Origin: Planctomycetota bacterium
Lineage (GTDB): Bacteria > Planctomycetota > UBA1135
Direction of reading: 5' to 3'
DNA length: 7,056 nt
Assembly: GCA_003501525.1 (NCBI GenBank)
Contig: DNPI01000219.1
Span: forward strand, 489-7,544
Position 1 is the stretch's first letter, and every line of letters begins with the position of its first letter. The notes beneath the pieces are model-generated. The model was not told the DNA's origin. It was given only the letters and a program-made list of their open reading frames with translations, and searched no databases. The translations under genes were made by a program, and so were the position numbers. Below are positions 1 through 6,367 of this stretch, piece by piece.

Positions 1-3
1 CAT
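1..3 (-). CDS. Start codon of the next minus-strand gene (truncated at the window edge)
   Basis: Only the initiation codon is visible: the plus-strand CAT at 1-3 reads as ATG on the minus strand. On that strand it is preceded by AGGA with five bases between the AGGA and the ATG, a good ribosome-binding site and the best in the window. It begins 20 bases after the stop codon of the AceE-like E1 gene, on the same strand, so it is probably co-transcribed with it. In many bacteria the gene after a homodimeric E1 encodes the dihydrolipoyl acyltransferase (E2). That is expectation from other genomes, since no codon after the start can be read here. The call rests on the ribosome-binding site, the spacing and the operon position. 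Confidence 0.5.
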
Positions 4-19
4 CGGTTTCCTAAACCGA
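3..19 (-). promoter_or_regulatory. Hairpin over the ribosome-binding site and start of the gene at the left edge
   Basis: A perfect inverted repeat with 7-base arms (3-9 and 13-19) encloses a 3-base loop (10-12). In the minus-strand transcript the arms are UCGGUUU and AAACCGA and the loop is AGG. The last base of the 3' arm is the A of the AUG. The AGG of the Shine-Dalgarno sequence is displayed in the loop, while its following A and the AUG's A are paired. There is no U-run after the stem, so this is not an intrinsic terminator. Its layout resembles the hairpin at 2792-2812, which favours a role in initiation of the downstream gene. The repeat is seen directly; the regulatory role is inferred. 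Confidence 0.5.
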
Positions 20-23
20 AGGC

Positions 24-2792
24 CTAGTAGGGCCATAGATCTCGCCAGTTCGGAGGCTGACTAGCCTCTGCCCCTTCAGCCAAACGGGCAACTGTGGCAG
101 GGTCCATTCGTACTTGGACCTGTGCGGTTTCTGAAAGCACTTTGCCCGCGGCGAGAAAAATAGCCTCATGGTCAATTTTCTGATAAGCAAAGATTTCAGA
201 CGGTGTGCCTGATTTGGAGAACTGCTTTACGGCGAGGGATTCTTGCCGAACGCCGAGAATAGAACCAGCGTTGTCAAGAAGGCCTGATTCCCCGTCGACT
301 ACCGAAACAAGGGGGACAGTAGATCCACCAAGTAATGCTGCTTCTGCTGGGGTGTTTGCTTCAGAAATGTGAAGGTCTCCTGTAAGGCCAAGCTTTCGAA
401 GCTGTTCGTATTCGTTGCGTTCGCCAAGTCGCCCTAGAAGTAAATCGGCCGAGGTGACGACCAGGACATCAGCATGGATGCCCACCTCTCTTAAGCTATC
501 CGATGCTGTAATCGCTTCGATTACAGGTGCACCCATAGCAAGGATGCGGACGACGTTTTCTCCTGGGGTGTAGCCGGGTTCGTTTTCTTGGTTGATGAGC
601 CAATATCCTCCAGCCAACACATCGGTTCGTGTTGCAGCGAGAATTTCGGCATCTTCCTTGGGCTCACCGTTTTCATTTTGGTGGCAAGCTTGTTGTTTAA
701 GTCTGTTGAGAAGTTCTTTTTGTTCAACGCCCATGGTTACGCCTCGAACAAGAACACCACTTCGGTCATCAACGTCGTCTTCAAGATGGCGTCGAATGGC
801 ATCCGCCAAAATCCACTCCATTTCTCGAGCAAAAAAGGGCTCCCAAGTAATTAGGTTGGGCATTTGGATGTCGCTTTTCCAAGAGTGCTGCGCCCCTTCG
901 GGAGATAGCGTGACGCCGGAAGGGGTCCCAACAAGGATGAATGAAGAGCCCCAATAGAGGTCGTAGTACAGTTGGTCCAGCGCCCTTTTGATGAAGAAGT
1001 CGTAAATCGTCATCAATGGCAGAAAGGGCACCCCTGCTAGCTTGCCCATCATTCCAAATGAGCCCATTGCACTCATGCAATTAGCTTCTGCAATCTCAAA
1101 TCGAATGTGTCGGGTCCATGGCTCATCACTGGGGAAGAGTTCTGGGCGTCCGCGCTCAGAAAGGCCTAGGTTCTCCTCCAGATTTTCGCCGAAATCAGGA
1201 CCATAAATTTTGGCGTCCATGGCCGGATTTATGTTTGTTGAAGTTCCTACATCTGGAGAAAGTGTCAGGATGAGGTCAGCCGTTTTCTCCCACCTGTTTT
1301 CTTCTTGGGTTAGCTCCCTCCCAGCTTCTAGTCCAGCTGCTTCGTAATCGTCTCGCGTCCCAATGCGAACGAGGCGCCCTGCTACTTGGCCCCAGAGCCA
1401 CTGGGTGTGAACGATGGGCATCATCGAGAGGTCAATTCCGAAATCCTCGGGTATAGGCTTAAACGGTTCGAGACCTGCATTGATGTTCTGAATATTTTCT
1501 TCTTTGCGCTGAAGAGAAGCGGAGATGCCTTCGCGCCAAAAATCTTTCCTTGCAGCAAGGAAGGCGGACGTGTCTTCTGATCCTTCCCAAGGTGTTTCGA
1601 GGGCATAAGGTTTTTCCATTGAAAGTCCTTCTGCCTGGAGAAGATTGTTGATTTCCTCCTCGCTTGGAATCGCGGAATGATTTCCTGGCGCAGCGTAGGA
1701 TTCCAGGCCCCAGCCCTTCACCGTGTGCGCGATAATCATGACGGGTACCTGGTCAGATTTTCGCGTTTCTTCGAGAGCGCTTAATACTTCCTGTAGGTCA
1801 TGACCGCCTAGGTCTGCGAAAACCTCGAGTAAAGTTTGGTCGTCGAGCGAATCGAGGAGTGGGCGGATTTCGCTTTGCTTGGTTTCGAGAGCACTTCGAA
1901 GAGTTTGGGCGTCTCGTTTCCAAAGGAGGTTTTGATATGCATAGTCGCCGAAAGAACCTTCGAGAATTTCCTGTAGAAGCTCGCCTCCTGGTTGCTGAAA
2001 AATTTCTTGGCGTTTGCTTCCGTGTCTGAGCTGAATGACATCCCATCCATTGGCCTTTGCAGTCCTTTCAATACGGTCGGCATCTGTGCCTCGCAGTCCT
2101 CTGTCATTGGGGATTCGTGTTCCATCCAAATTTTGGCGGTTGTAATCAATAATCCAGGTGATATTGCCCAGTTCGCGTTCGGCAATATCAGGGAGAGCTT
2201 CCATTAACGAACCTTCACGGAATTCAGAGTCGCCGATTAGCGACCAGAAGTGCTTCTTGCCAGCTTTGCCGAAACCATGATCTTCCAGATAGGCATAAGC
2301 AAGGGATAGATACGCTGAGACCACAGGTGGAATCCCTACGGTCCCAGATGGAAGGATGCGCCATGAGTCTGGATCGCCTGCGGCGTGGTAAGACTGAAAG
2401 ACGGGTTCTCCGTTGTTTGAAAAAGAGCGCAGACGGTGCATGACGGCTTCGGCTTCTTCGTCATTCATCCAGGAGCCATCTGTTTTCCTCATATTGCCCA
2501 TGAGATAGTGGAGGCAATGGTCGAGAGGAGCGAGATGAGGCTTTGCGCAGTAATAGTCGCTGGGGTGCCTAGCCACCATGTGCAGTGCAGTGGCGATGTG
2601 CAGCGAAGAAGCGCAGGCCGCAGGGTGCCCTCCTACCTTCGGGTCTGTTTTCAGGGCTTCTGGTCGGTGGTTAGCCTCCCAAATCATGTGGGCCATAAAG
2701 GCGTGCGCACGCCGTGCGATGGACTCAAGAATTTCAAAATCTTGGTCTTTTAGCCCAAACGGCAGTGTGACGGGGCGAGTAGTTGGCGGCAT
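24..2792 (-). CDS. aceE: AceE-like homodimeric 2-oxo acid (pyruvate) dehydrogenase E1, ThDP-dependent
   Basis: This 922-residue single-chain E1 has the transketolase-like layout of homodimeric pyruvate dehydrogenase E1. E1 decarboxylates a 2-oxo acid on thiamine diphosphate (ThDP) and passes the acyl group to the lipoyl arm of E2 in the cytoplasm. Residues matched by eye to E. coli AceE: GGH at 54-56 (H56 for H106), H86 (for H142), GDSE at 187-190 with D188, N218 and Q220 as Mg-ThDP ligands, HTVKGWG at 356-362, H372 (for H407) and E569 as the likely catalytic glutamate (for E571). Oddities: the usual GDG is GDS, and the loop after QH (635-636) is shorter and lacks the following histidines of AceE. 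The phrase DYNRQNLDG (216-224) and the GDS form resemble the MdeB-like (2-oxobutyrate) branch, so the substrate is uncertain and the symbol marks the family only. The start lies 17 bases after the upstream stop, without a clear Shine-Dalgarno sequence. Confidence 0.85.
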   Translation of the reverse strand: MPPTTRPVTLPFGLKDQDFEILESIARRAHAFMAHMIWEANHRPEALKTDPKVGGHPAACASSLHIATALHMVARHPSDYYCAKPHLAPLDHCLHYLMGNMRKTDGSWMNDEEAEAVMHRLRSFSNNGEPVFQSYHAAGDPDSWRILPSGTVGIPPVVSAYLSLAYAYLEDHGFGKAGKKHFWSLIGDSEFREGSLMEALPDIAERELGNITWIIDYNRQNLDGTRIPNDRGLRGTDADRIERTAKANGWDVIQLRHGSKRQEIFQQPGGELLQEILEGSFGDYAYQNLLWKRDAQTLRSALETKQSEIRPLLDSLDDQTLLEVFADLGGHDLQEVLSALEETRKSDQVPVMIIAHTVKGWGLESYAAPGNHSAIPSEEEINNLLQAEGLSMEKPYALETPWEGSEDTSAFLAARKDFWREGISASLQRKEENIQNINAGLEPFKPIPEDFGIDLSMMPIVHTQWLWGQVAGRLVRIGTRDDYEAAGLEAGRELTQEENRWEKTADLILTLSPDVGTSTNINPAMDAKIYGPDFGENLEENLGLSERGRPELFPSDEPWTRHIRFEIAEANCMSAMGSFGMMGKLAGVPFLPLMTIYDFFIKRALDQLYYDLYWGSSFILVGTPSGVTLSPEGAQHSWKSDIQMPNLITWEPFFAREMEWILADAIRRHLEDDVDDRSGVLVRGVTMGVEQKELLNRLKQQACHQNENGEPKEDAEILAATRTDVLAGGYWLINQENEPGYTPGENVVRILAMGAPVIEAITASDSLREVGIHADVLVVTSADLLLGRLGERNEYEQLRKLGLTGDLHISEANTPAEAALLGGSTVPLVSVVDGESGLLDNAGSILGVRQESLAVKQFSKSGTPSEIFAYQKIDHEAIFLAAGKVLSETAQVQVRMDPATVARLAEGAEASQPPNWRDLWPY

Positions 2793-2812
2793 AGTTCGGA
2801 GATCCCGAACTA
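2792..2812 (-). promoter_or_regulatory. Stop-to-start hairpin at the junction before the E1 gene
   Basis: A perfect inverted repeat with 8-base arms (2792-2799 and 2805-2812) has a 5-base loop (2800-2804). In the minus-strand transcript the 5' arm is UAGUUCGG, whose first three bases are the stop codon of the 2810-4867 gene. The 3' arm is CCGAACUA, whose last base is the A of the E1 gene's AUG. The hairpin therefore fills the whole 17-base junction plus one codon edge. No U-run follows, which argues against a terminator. A ribosome terminating on the upstream gene would occupy and melt the 5' arm, so translational coupling is the simplest inferred role. Confidence 0.6.
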
Positions 2813-4867
2813 GAGGTAGGTCTCGATTAAGTGACGCCGGTGTAGCTTCACATCTTCTTCGAGAGCCTCCAGGTTAAGAGTCCCCAAGGCCTGATTATAA
2901 GCAGAATCGGCGGCGAGTCCTCTACTGAGGAATGTGAACAGGTTGCGGAAAAATCCATTTATCTCATAGGACTCATGGGTCCACAAGAAATGCACGAGAA
3001 GATAGGCCTCTCCTTTGTCGACAGCGTTGGCGTTTTCCGCCCAGAATGAGCGAGGAAGACTTGCTAAGTCCGCGGGAGTTCGACGTAGCCCGATTGGGTT
3101 GCGAGCCATGTCCGCAACAGCAGCTTTCGAGACGACGGTGAACGCATTGCCAGCATCGTCGAAGTTGGTTGTAGATATCAGAGTCGTGAAACCCTCTATC
3201 ACCCAAGGAGGAATATTCCTTAAGTCGTATCGCGTTTCTAAATACCAAGGGAGGAGAGGGCCCAGGATGCGAGGTTGAAATCGTGACCAATTTGGATCTC
3301 CAACAGCAACGATTATGCGGAGTGCTGGTAAATACCCGCGCAGGCCGCTTTCAAGCCCCATGCTGCCCAAAAATCCGTCAGCTTCGATTTCCGACATAAA
3401 GTGGAGAACAGTTGCGGGTTCCCGCGCCTGTACGGAATAGGCCACCTCTTTACTTAGATAGCGGATTTGATTTTCCACTAATTCTCCTAATTTAGCTGCG
3501 GCTTCAGGCGTGCCCGAACTGAGTATGTATGCGCTAGCGGATTGGTACTTTGATGTTTCTGCTCCTTTTGGCCCCGAAAGTGCAAGCTCTAGTCTTCGGC
3601 GGGATGTCAAAATATCAGAGGCAATCCCTCCGGCCGCGACTACACGATTTAAGATTTTTAATCGTTCACGGGGGCCAAAGCGTAGCCCTGCAAGAAAAGC
3701 CCAAGTTCTGCCTGCGTCTATTGGCCACGAAGCCATTTTTTCTGCGAGGTCTCGTAATGAATCTTCATAGCGACCTATTCGGTATGCCGCTTCTGCGTGG
3801 ATTGCGTGAAGAGGCCCAAAATCCAGAGCACCTCGTGCTTGGGTTGCCTTTGCCAAACAATCCTTCCAGGATTTCTCCTGGGCCAGTGTGCACGCTTCTT
3901 GATAGGCAGAAGCTGCTTCTTGTGGCACGTTGCTGATGGAATTGGGAATTGCACGCATCGGAGTAGACAGGGAGGCTTCTTCCTGCATCTCACGAAACCA
4001 GAGTGGAAGGACTTCAATTGGGTTGTATTCGTGGGTGCGGAATTTCCCCAGTCGACTCCCGAGAGCAGCACTCTGGAATTTCTTCCACTCTTCTATATCT
4101 ACCTTTGCCTCAATCTCTACTTCATCAACCCCGGGGGCTCGGAAGCCAACAAGGCCATGAATTTTATTTGGGAATCGGGTTTCAAAAGTTCCAATTCGTT
4201 TGTTCCCTACGCGAAAAGTGAATTTGTCTCTTCGGTTTTCGAGTGAATAAGCCCATTCGCCTTCCGGTTCTTCAAGTTTTTTCGTGTTTTGATGAAGCAT
4301 CTCAAAAGCGCTTCCAAATCTTTCAAGGCGCTGGGGCATAAGGAGCGCGGGGCTGGATTTGGTCTGATGAAAGCCTCCTGTAAATCGCCATCCGTTATTT
4401 ATCTCTCCATTGCAGCCAGCCAAAATGGAGAGGGGGGTTGGGTTTTTTTCCCATAAACCTTTAATCCGAATCTTGAAACCGTCGCGCACGGGAACAGGGA
4501 AAAGGTAGTCTCCGTTGTCGGAAACCAAGAAATCATCCGTTGGAAAGGCATCGCCATTTGCCTCCCATCGGACTTTTATTTGTCCCGTGCGCGCTTTCCA
4601 CCTGAGGACTTCCCCGCTTAAAAAGTCGTTTGGTTGCGGGTCTGGATATTTTTCTTGAAAGGCGAGAAGAGCGAGCTGGTCTATAAGAGCTCCGTAGTTT
4701 TCTAGAACTTGCTCTCGCATTTCTGGACTTTCGATTGCGGCTAAAAGAGACGTCTTTGCTTCGCTCGGTTTTCCTGCCTCAGCGAGTTCAATTGACTGGG
4801 CGATGGTGGATTTGAGATCTGCTTCCTGTAGGGGAGGAGTAAGCAGAAGGAGAAGGGGTAGTCCCAT
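2810..4867 (-). CDS. Exported TPR / concanavalin-like protein with degenerate peptidase-MA-like C-terminus
   Basis: I do not recognise a named gene. Starting at the ATG at 4867 the protein has 685 residues. Its first 9-10 residues are almost all hydrophobic (five consecutive leucines), followed by a polar stretch, as in a short signal peptide or anchor, but with no N-terminal positive charge. A helical segment (17-75) precedes a beta-rich region (about 83-256), where a run like ENRRDKFTFRVG..IGTF..IHGLVGFRAPG (210-246) looks like a concanavalin-like/LamG sandwich. Helical TPR-like repeats follow (about 318-380). The C-terminal part (about 470-685) has the outline of DUF1570/peptidase-MA proteins, including PPWVIEGF (553-560) and GEAYLLVHFL (619-628), but no HExxH. 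The ORF stays open to an ATG at 5017, and another in-frame ATG lies at 4942; both overlap guaB. The 4867 start is preferred because it avoids overlap and puts the hydrophobic run at the N-terminus, though a 4942 start would supply basic residues before that run. It is probably the first gene of the E1 operon. Confidence 0.7.
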   Translation of the reverse strand: MGLPLLLLLTPPLQEADLKSTIAQSIELAEAGKPSEAKTSLLAAIESPEMREQVLENYGALIDQLALLAFQEKYPDPQPNDFLSGEVLRWKARTGQIKVRWEANGDAFPTDDFLVSDNGDYLFPVPVRDGFKIRIKGLWEKNPTPLSILAGCNGEINNGWRFTGGFHQTKSSPALLMPQRLERFGSAFEMLHQNTKKLEEPEGEWAYSLENRRDKFTFRVGNKRIGTFETRFPNKIHGLVGFRAPGVDEVEIEAKVDIEEWKKFQSAALGSRLGKFRTHEYNPIEVLPLWFREMQEEASLSTPMRAIPNSISNVPQEAASAYQEACTLAQEKSWKDCLAKATQARGALDFGPLHAIHAEAAYRIGRYEDSLRDLAEKMASWPIDAGRTWAFLAGLRFGPRERLKILNRVVAAGGIASDILTSRRRLELALSGPKGAETSKYQSASAYILSSGTPEAAAKLGELVENQIRYLSKEVAYSVQAREPATVLHFMSEIEADGFLGSMGLESGLRGYLPALRIIVAVGDPNWSRFQPRILGPLLPWYLETRYDLRNIPPWVIEGFTTLISTTNFDDAGNAFTVVSKAAVADMARNPIGLRRTPADLASLPRSFWAENANAVDKGEAYLLVHFLWTHESYEINGFFRNLFTFLSRGLAADSAYNQALGTLNLEALEEDVKLHRRHLIETYL

Positions 4868-4868
4868 T

Positions 4869-4883
4869 AGTAGGTAGACTACT
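4869..4883 (-). promoter_or_regulatory. Small inverted repeat just upstream of the 4867 start
   Basis: Arms AGTAG (4869-4873) and CTACT (4879-4883) pair across a 5-base loop. On the minus-strand transcript the 3' arm ends one base before the AUG at 4867. The stem is only 5 base pairs, so chance is a real possibility. It is listed because it has nearly the same position relative to the start codon as the two stronger hairpins on this strand. An overlapping interrupted palindrome, GTAG-A-CTAC (4874-4882), could equally be a protein-binding half-site pair in the divergent promoter region. Confidence 0.25.
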
Positions 4884-4906
4884 GGCTTCTCTTCGTGTCT
4901 CGTCGC

Positions 4907-4912
4907 TAGAAT
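4907..4912 (+). promoter_or_regulatory. Putative -10 element for guaB, placed for a leaderless transcript
   Basis: TAGAAT differs from the TATAAT consensus at one position and ends five bases before the guaB ATG at 4918. Transcription from it would start at or next to the A of the ATG, giving a leaderless mRNA. This fits the absence of any Shine-Dalgarno sequence before guaB. No convincing -35 hexamer is visible at 16-19 bases upstream (the best is a 3-of-6 match at 4882-4887). The rest of the 50-base divergent gap (4868-4917) shows no purine-responsive operator or riboswitch that I can recognise. Confidence 0.3.
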
Positions 4913-4917
4913 GGGCC

Positions 4918-6363
4918 ATGGACGTCCCCCTAGCCCTGACATTTGATGATGTACTGCTAATCCCTCAGGATTCAGACATCCTGCCGACAGAGGCTGAGAC
5001 GCATAGCCGTTTCTCAAGAAACGTGGGGATTAACATTCCGGTGTCATCGGCGGCGATGGATACGGTTACCGGTTCAGCTCTTGCCGTCGCTTTGGCCCAG
5101 CAAGGTGGAATAGGGGTAATTCATCGAAATGGGTCCATTGAAGAGCAGGTCCATGAGGTGGATGTTGTGAAAAGATCGGCGCATGGTGTTATCCACGATC
5201 CTGTGACATTGTCTCCAGATGCATCGGTGGGTGAGGCGCGCGAAGTAATGGCTGCACATGGGGTAACAGGGTTTCCGGTTCTTGCAGGGGAAAAAGTTGT
5301 TGGGATTTTGACTCGAAGAGATTTGAAGTTTCGCGGTGGTGACGACCTGAAAGTTTCTGAGGTGATGACACAAGAGTTGGTCACGGCACCGGCAGAGACT
5401 TCTCTCGAAAAAGCTTCTGCCATTCTTGAGGAGTCAAAAGTTGAAAAACTCCTTTTGGTTGATAAGAAGGGAGCACTCGAAGGTTTGATTACGATGAGAG
5501 ATATTCGCCTTACGGAAGAGTTTCCCCATGCGGCGAAGGATGATGAAGGTTGTTTGCGTGTAGGTGCAGCGGTGGGTGTGCAGGATTTTGAAAGGGCTGA
5601 AGCTCTTGTTGATGCTGGAGTTGATGTTTTAGTCGTTGATACCGCTCATGGGCATAGCTCGAATGTCATCGCAACGGTGCAGGACTTGAAGAGTAGAGAT
5701 CTAGTTGATGTCGCCGCTGGAAACGTTGCTACTGCTGATGCGGCGGAAGCTTTAATAGAAGCAGGTGCTGATGCTGTAAAGGTGGGTATCGGACCGGGCA
5801 GCATTTGTACTACAAGAGTTGTCGCAGGAGTTGGTGTCCCTCAGTTCACAGCTATTTATGAGTGTTCCCGGATATGCGCGAGCGCAGATGTACCACTTAT
5901 TGCTGATGGTGGTATTCGCCATTCAGGAGATGCGGTTAAGGCTCTAGGAGCCGGTGCAACTGCCATTATGTTGGGCTCACTTTTCGCAGGTGTCGATGAG
6001 AGTCCTGGTGAAACCCTTCTCTACGAAGGTCGTAGCTTTAAAGCGGTGCGTGGTATGGGTTCTCTTGCGGCGATGATAGAAGGCGGAAAGGCTCGCTATG
6101 GTCAAGGTGGAGTAGAGCATGCAGACAAATTAGTGCCAGAAGGCATTGAGGGTATGGTGCCGAGTAGGGGTCCTCTTGCTCCTTTTCTTTACCAATTCGT
6201 TGGAGGTATTCGCGCTGGTTTGGGCTATGTCGGAGCAGAATCCCTTGAAATCCTTCGGGCGAAGGCAAGATTTTTCCGTATCACTGATGCGGGTAGGCGC
6301 GAAAATCATCCTCACGACGTACGCGTTACTCAGGAAGCACCCAATTACTGGCTCGGCGGTTAG
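4918..6363 (+). CDS. guaB: Inosine-5'-monophosphate dehydrogenase
   Basis: This enzyme oxidises IMP to XMP with NAD, the committed step of guanine nucleotide synthesis in the cytoplasm. The protein has 481 residues, close to the usual 485-500. LTFDDVLLIP (7-16) opens the barrel. Two CBS domains, expected to bind adenine/guanine nucleotides as allosteric regulators, fill about 88-205, and the barrel then resumes. The catalytic loop GPGSICTTR (292-300) carries C297 and T299. IADGGIRHSGD (328-338) and GSLFAG (353-358) form the IMP phosphate site. The flap has the catalytic pair R393-Y394 and KLVPEGIEG (404-412). Two differences from E. coli and B. subtilis: the tyrosine of YRGMGS is V378, and EGR(V/T)xYKG is EGMVPSRG (411-418). 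All catalytic residues are intact, so it should be active. The ATG at 4918 is the only plausible start and puts LTFDDVLL at the normal distance from the N-terminus; no Shine-Dalgarno sequence precedes it. guaA follows after 4 bases, forming a guaBA operon. Confidence 0.97.
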   Translation: MDVPLALTFDDVLLIPQDSDILPTEAETHSRFSRNVGINIPVSSAAMDTVTGSALAVALAQQGGIGVIHRNGSIEEQVHEVDVVKRSAHGVIHDPVTLSPDASVGEAREVMAAHGVTGFPVLAGEKVVGILTRRDLKFRGGDDLKVSEVMTQELVTAPAETSLEKASAILEESKVEKLLLVDKKGALEGLITMRDIRLTEEFPHAAKDDEGCLRVGAAVGVQDFERAEALVDAGVDVLVVDTAHGHSSNVIATVQDLKSRDLVDVAAGNVATADAAEALIEAGADAVKVGIGPGSICTTRVVAGVGVPQFTAIYECSRICASADVPLIADGGIRHSGDAVKALGAGATAIMLGSLFAGVDESPGETLLYEGRSFKAVRGMGSLAAMIEGGKARYGQGGVEHADKLVPEGIEGMVPSRGPLAPFLYQFVGGIRAGLGYVGAESLEILRAKARFFRITDAGRRENHPHDVRVTQEAPNYWLGG

Positions 6364-6367
6364 TACT

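Noticed and set aside
588..957. Overlapping plus-strand frames opposite the E1 gene
   Set aside because: The E1 frame is continuous and conserved across this stretch; the overlapping frames have no motif and are shadows.
2792..2812. Reading the junction hairpin as an intrinsic terminator
   Set aside because: There is no U-run on either side, the loop and stem lie within the stop and start codons, and the genes are only 17 bases apart.
3797..4246. A 149-codon plus-strand open frame inside the exported-protein gene, the longest of several frames opposite the minus-strand genes
   Set aside because: It lies wholly opposite a gene with coherent domain-like sequence. Its translation has scattered Cys/Trp/Phe and no recognisable domain, and no ribosome-binding site was seen.
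4920..4927. GGACGTCC palindrome at the guaB start
   Set aside because: An 8-base palindrome with no spacer lying in guaB codons 1-4; too short and too constrained by coding to call an operator.
6362..6367. AGTACT palindrome between guaB and guaA
   Set aside because: Six bases is expected by chance, and it does not form a hairpin.
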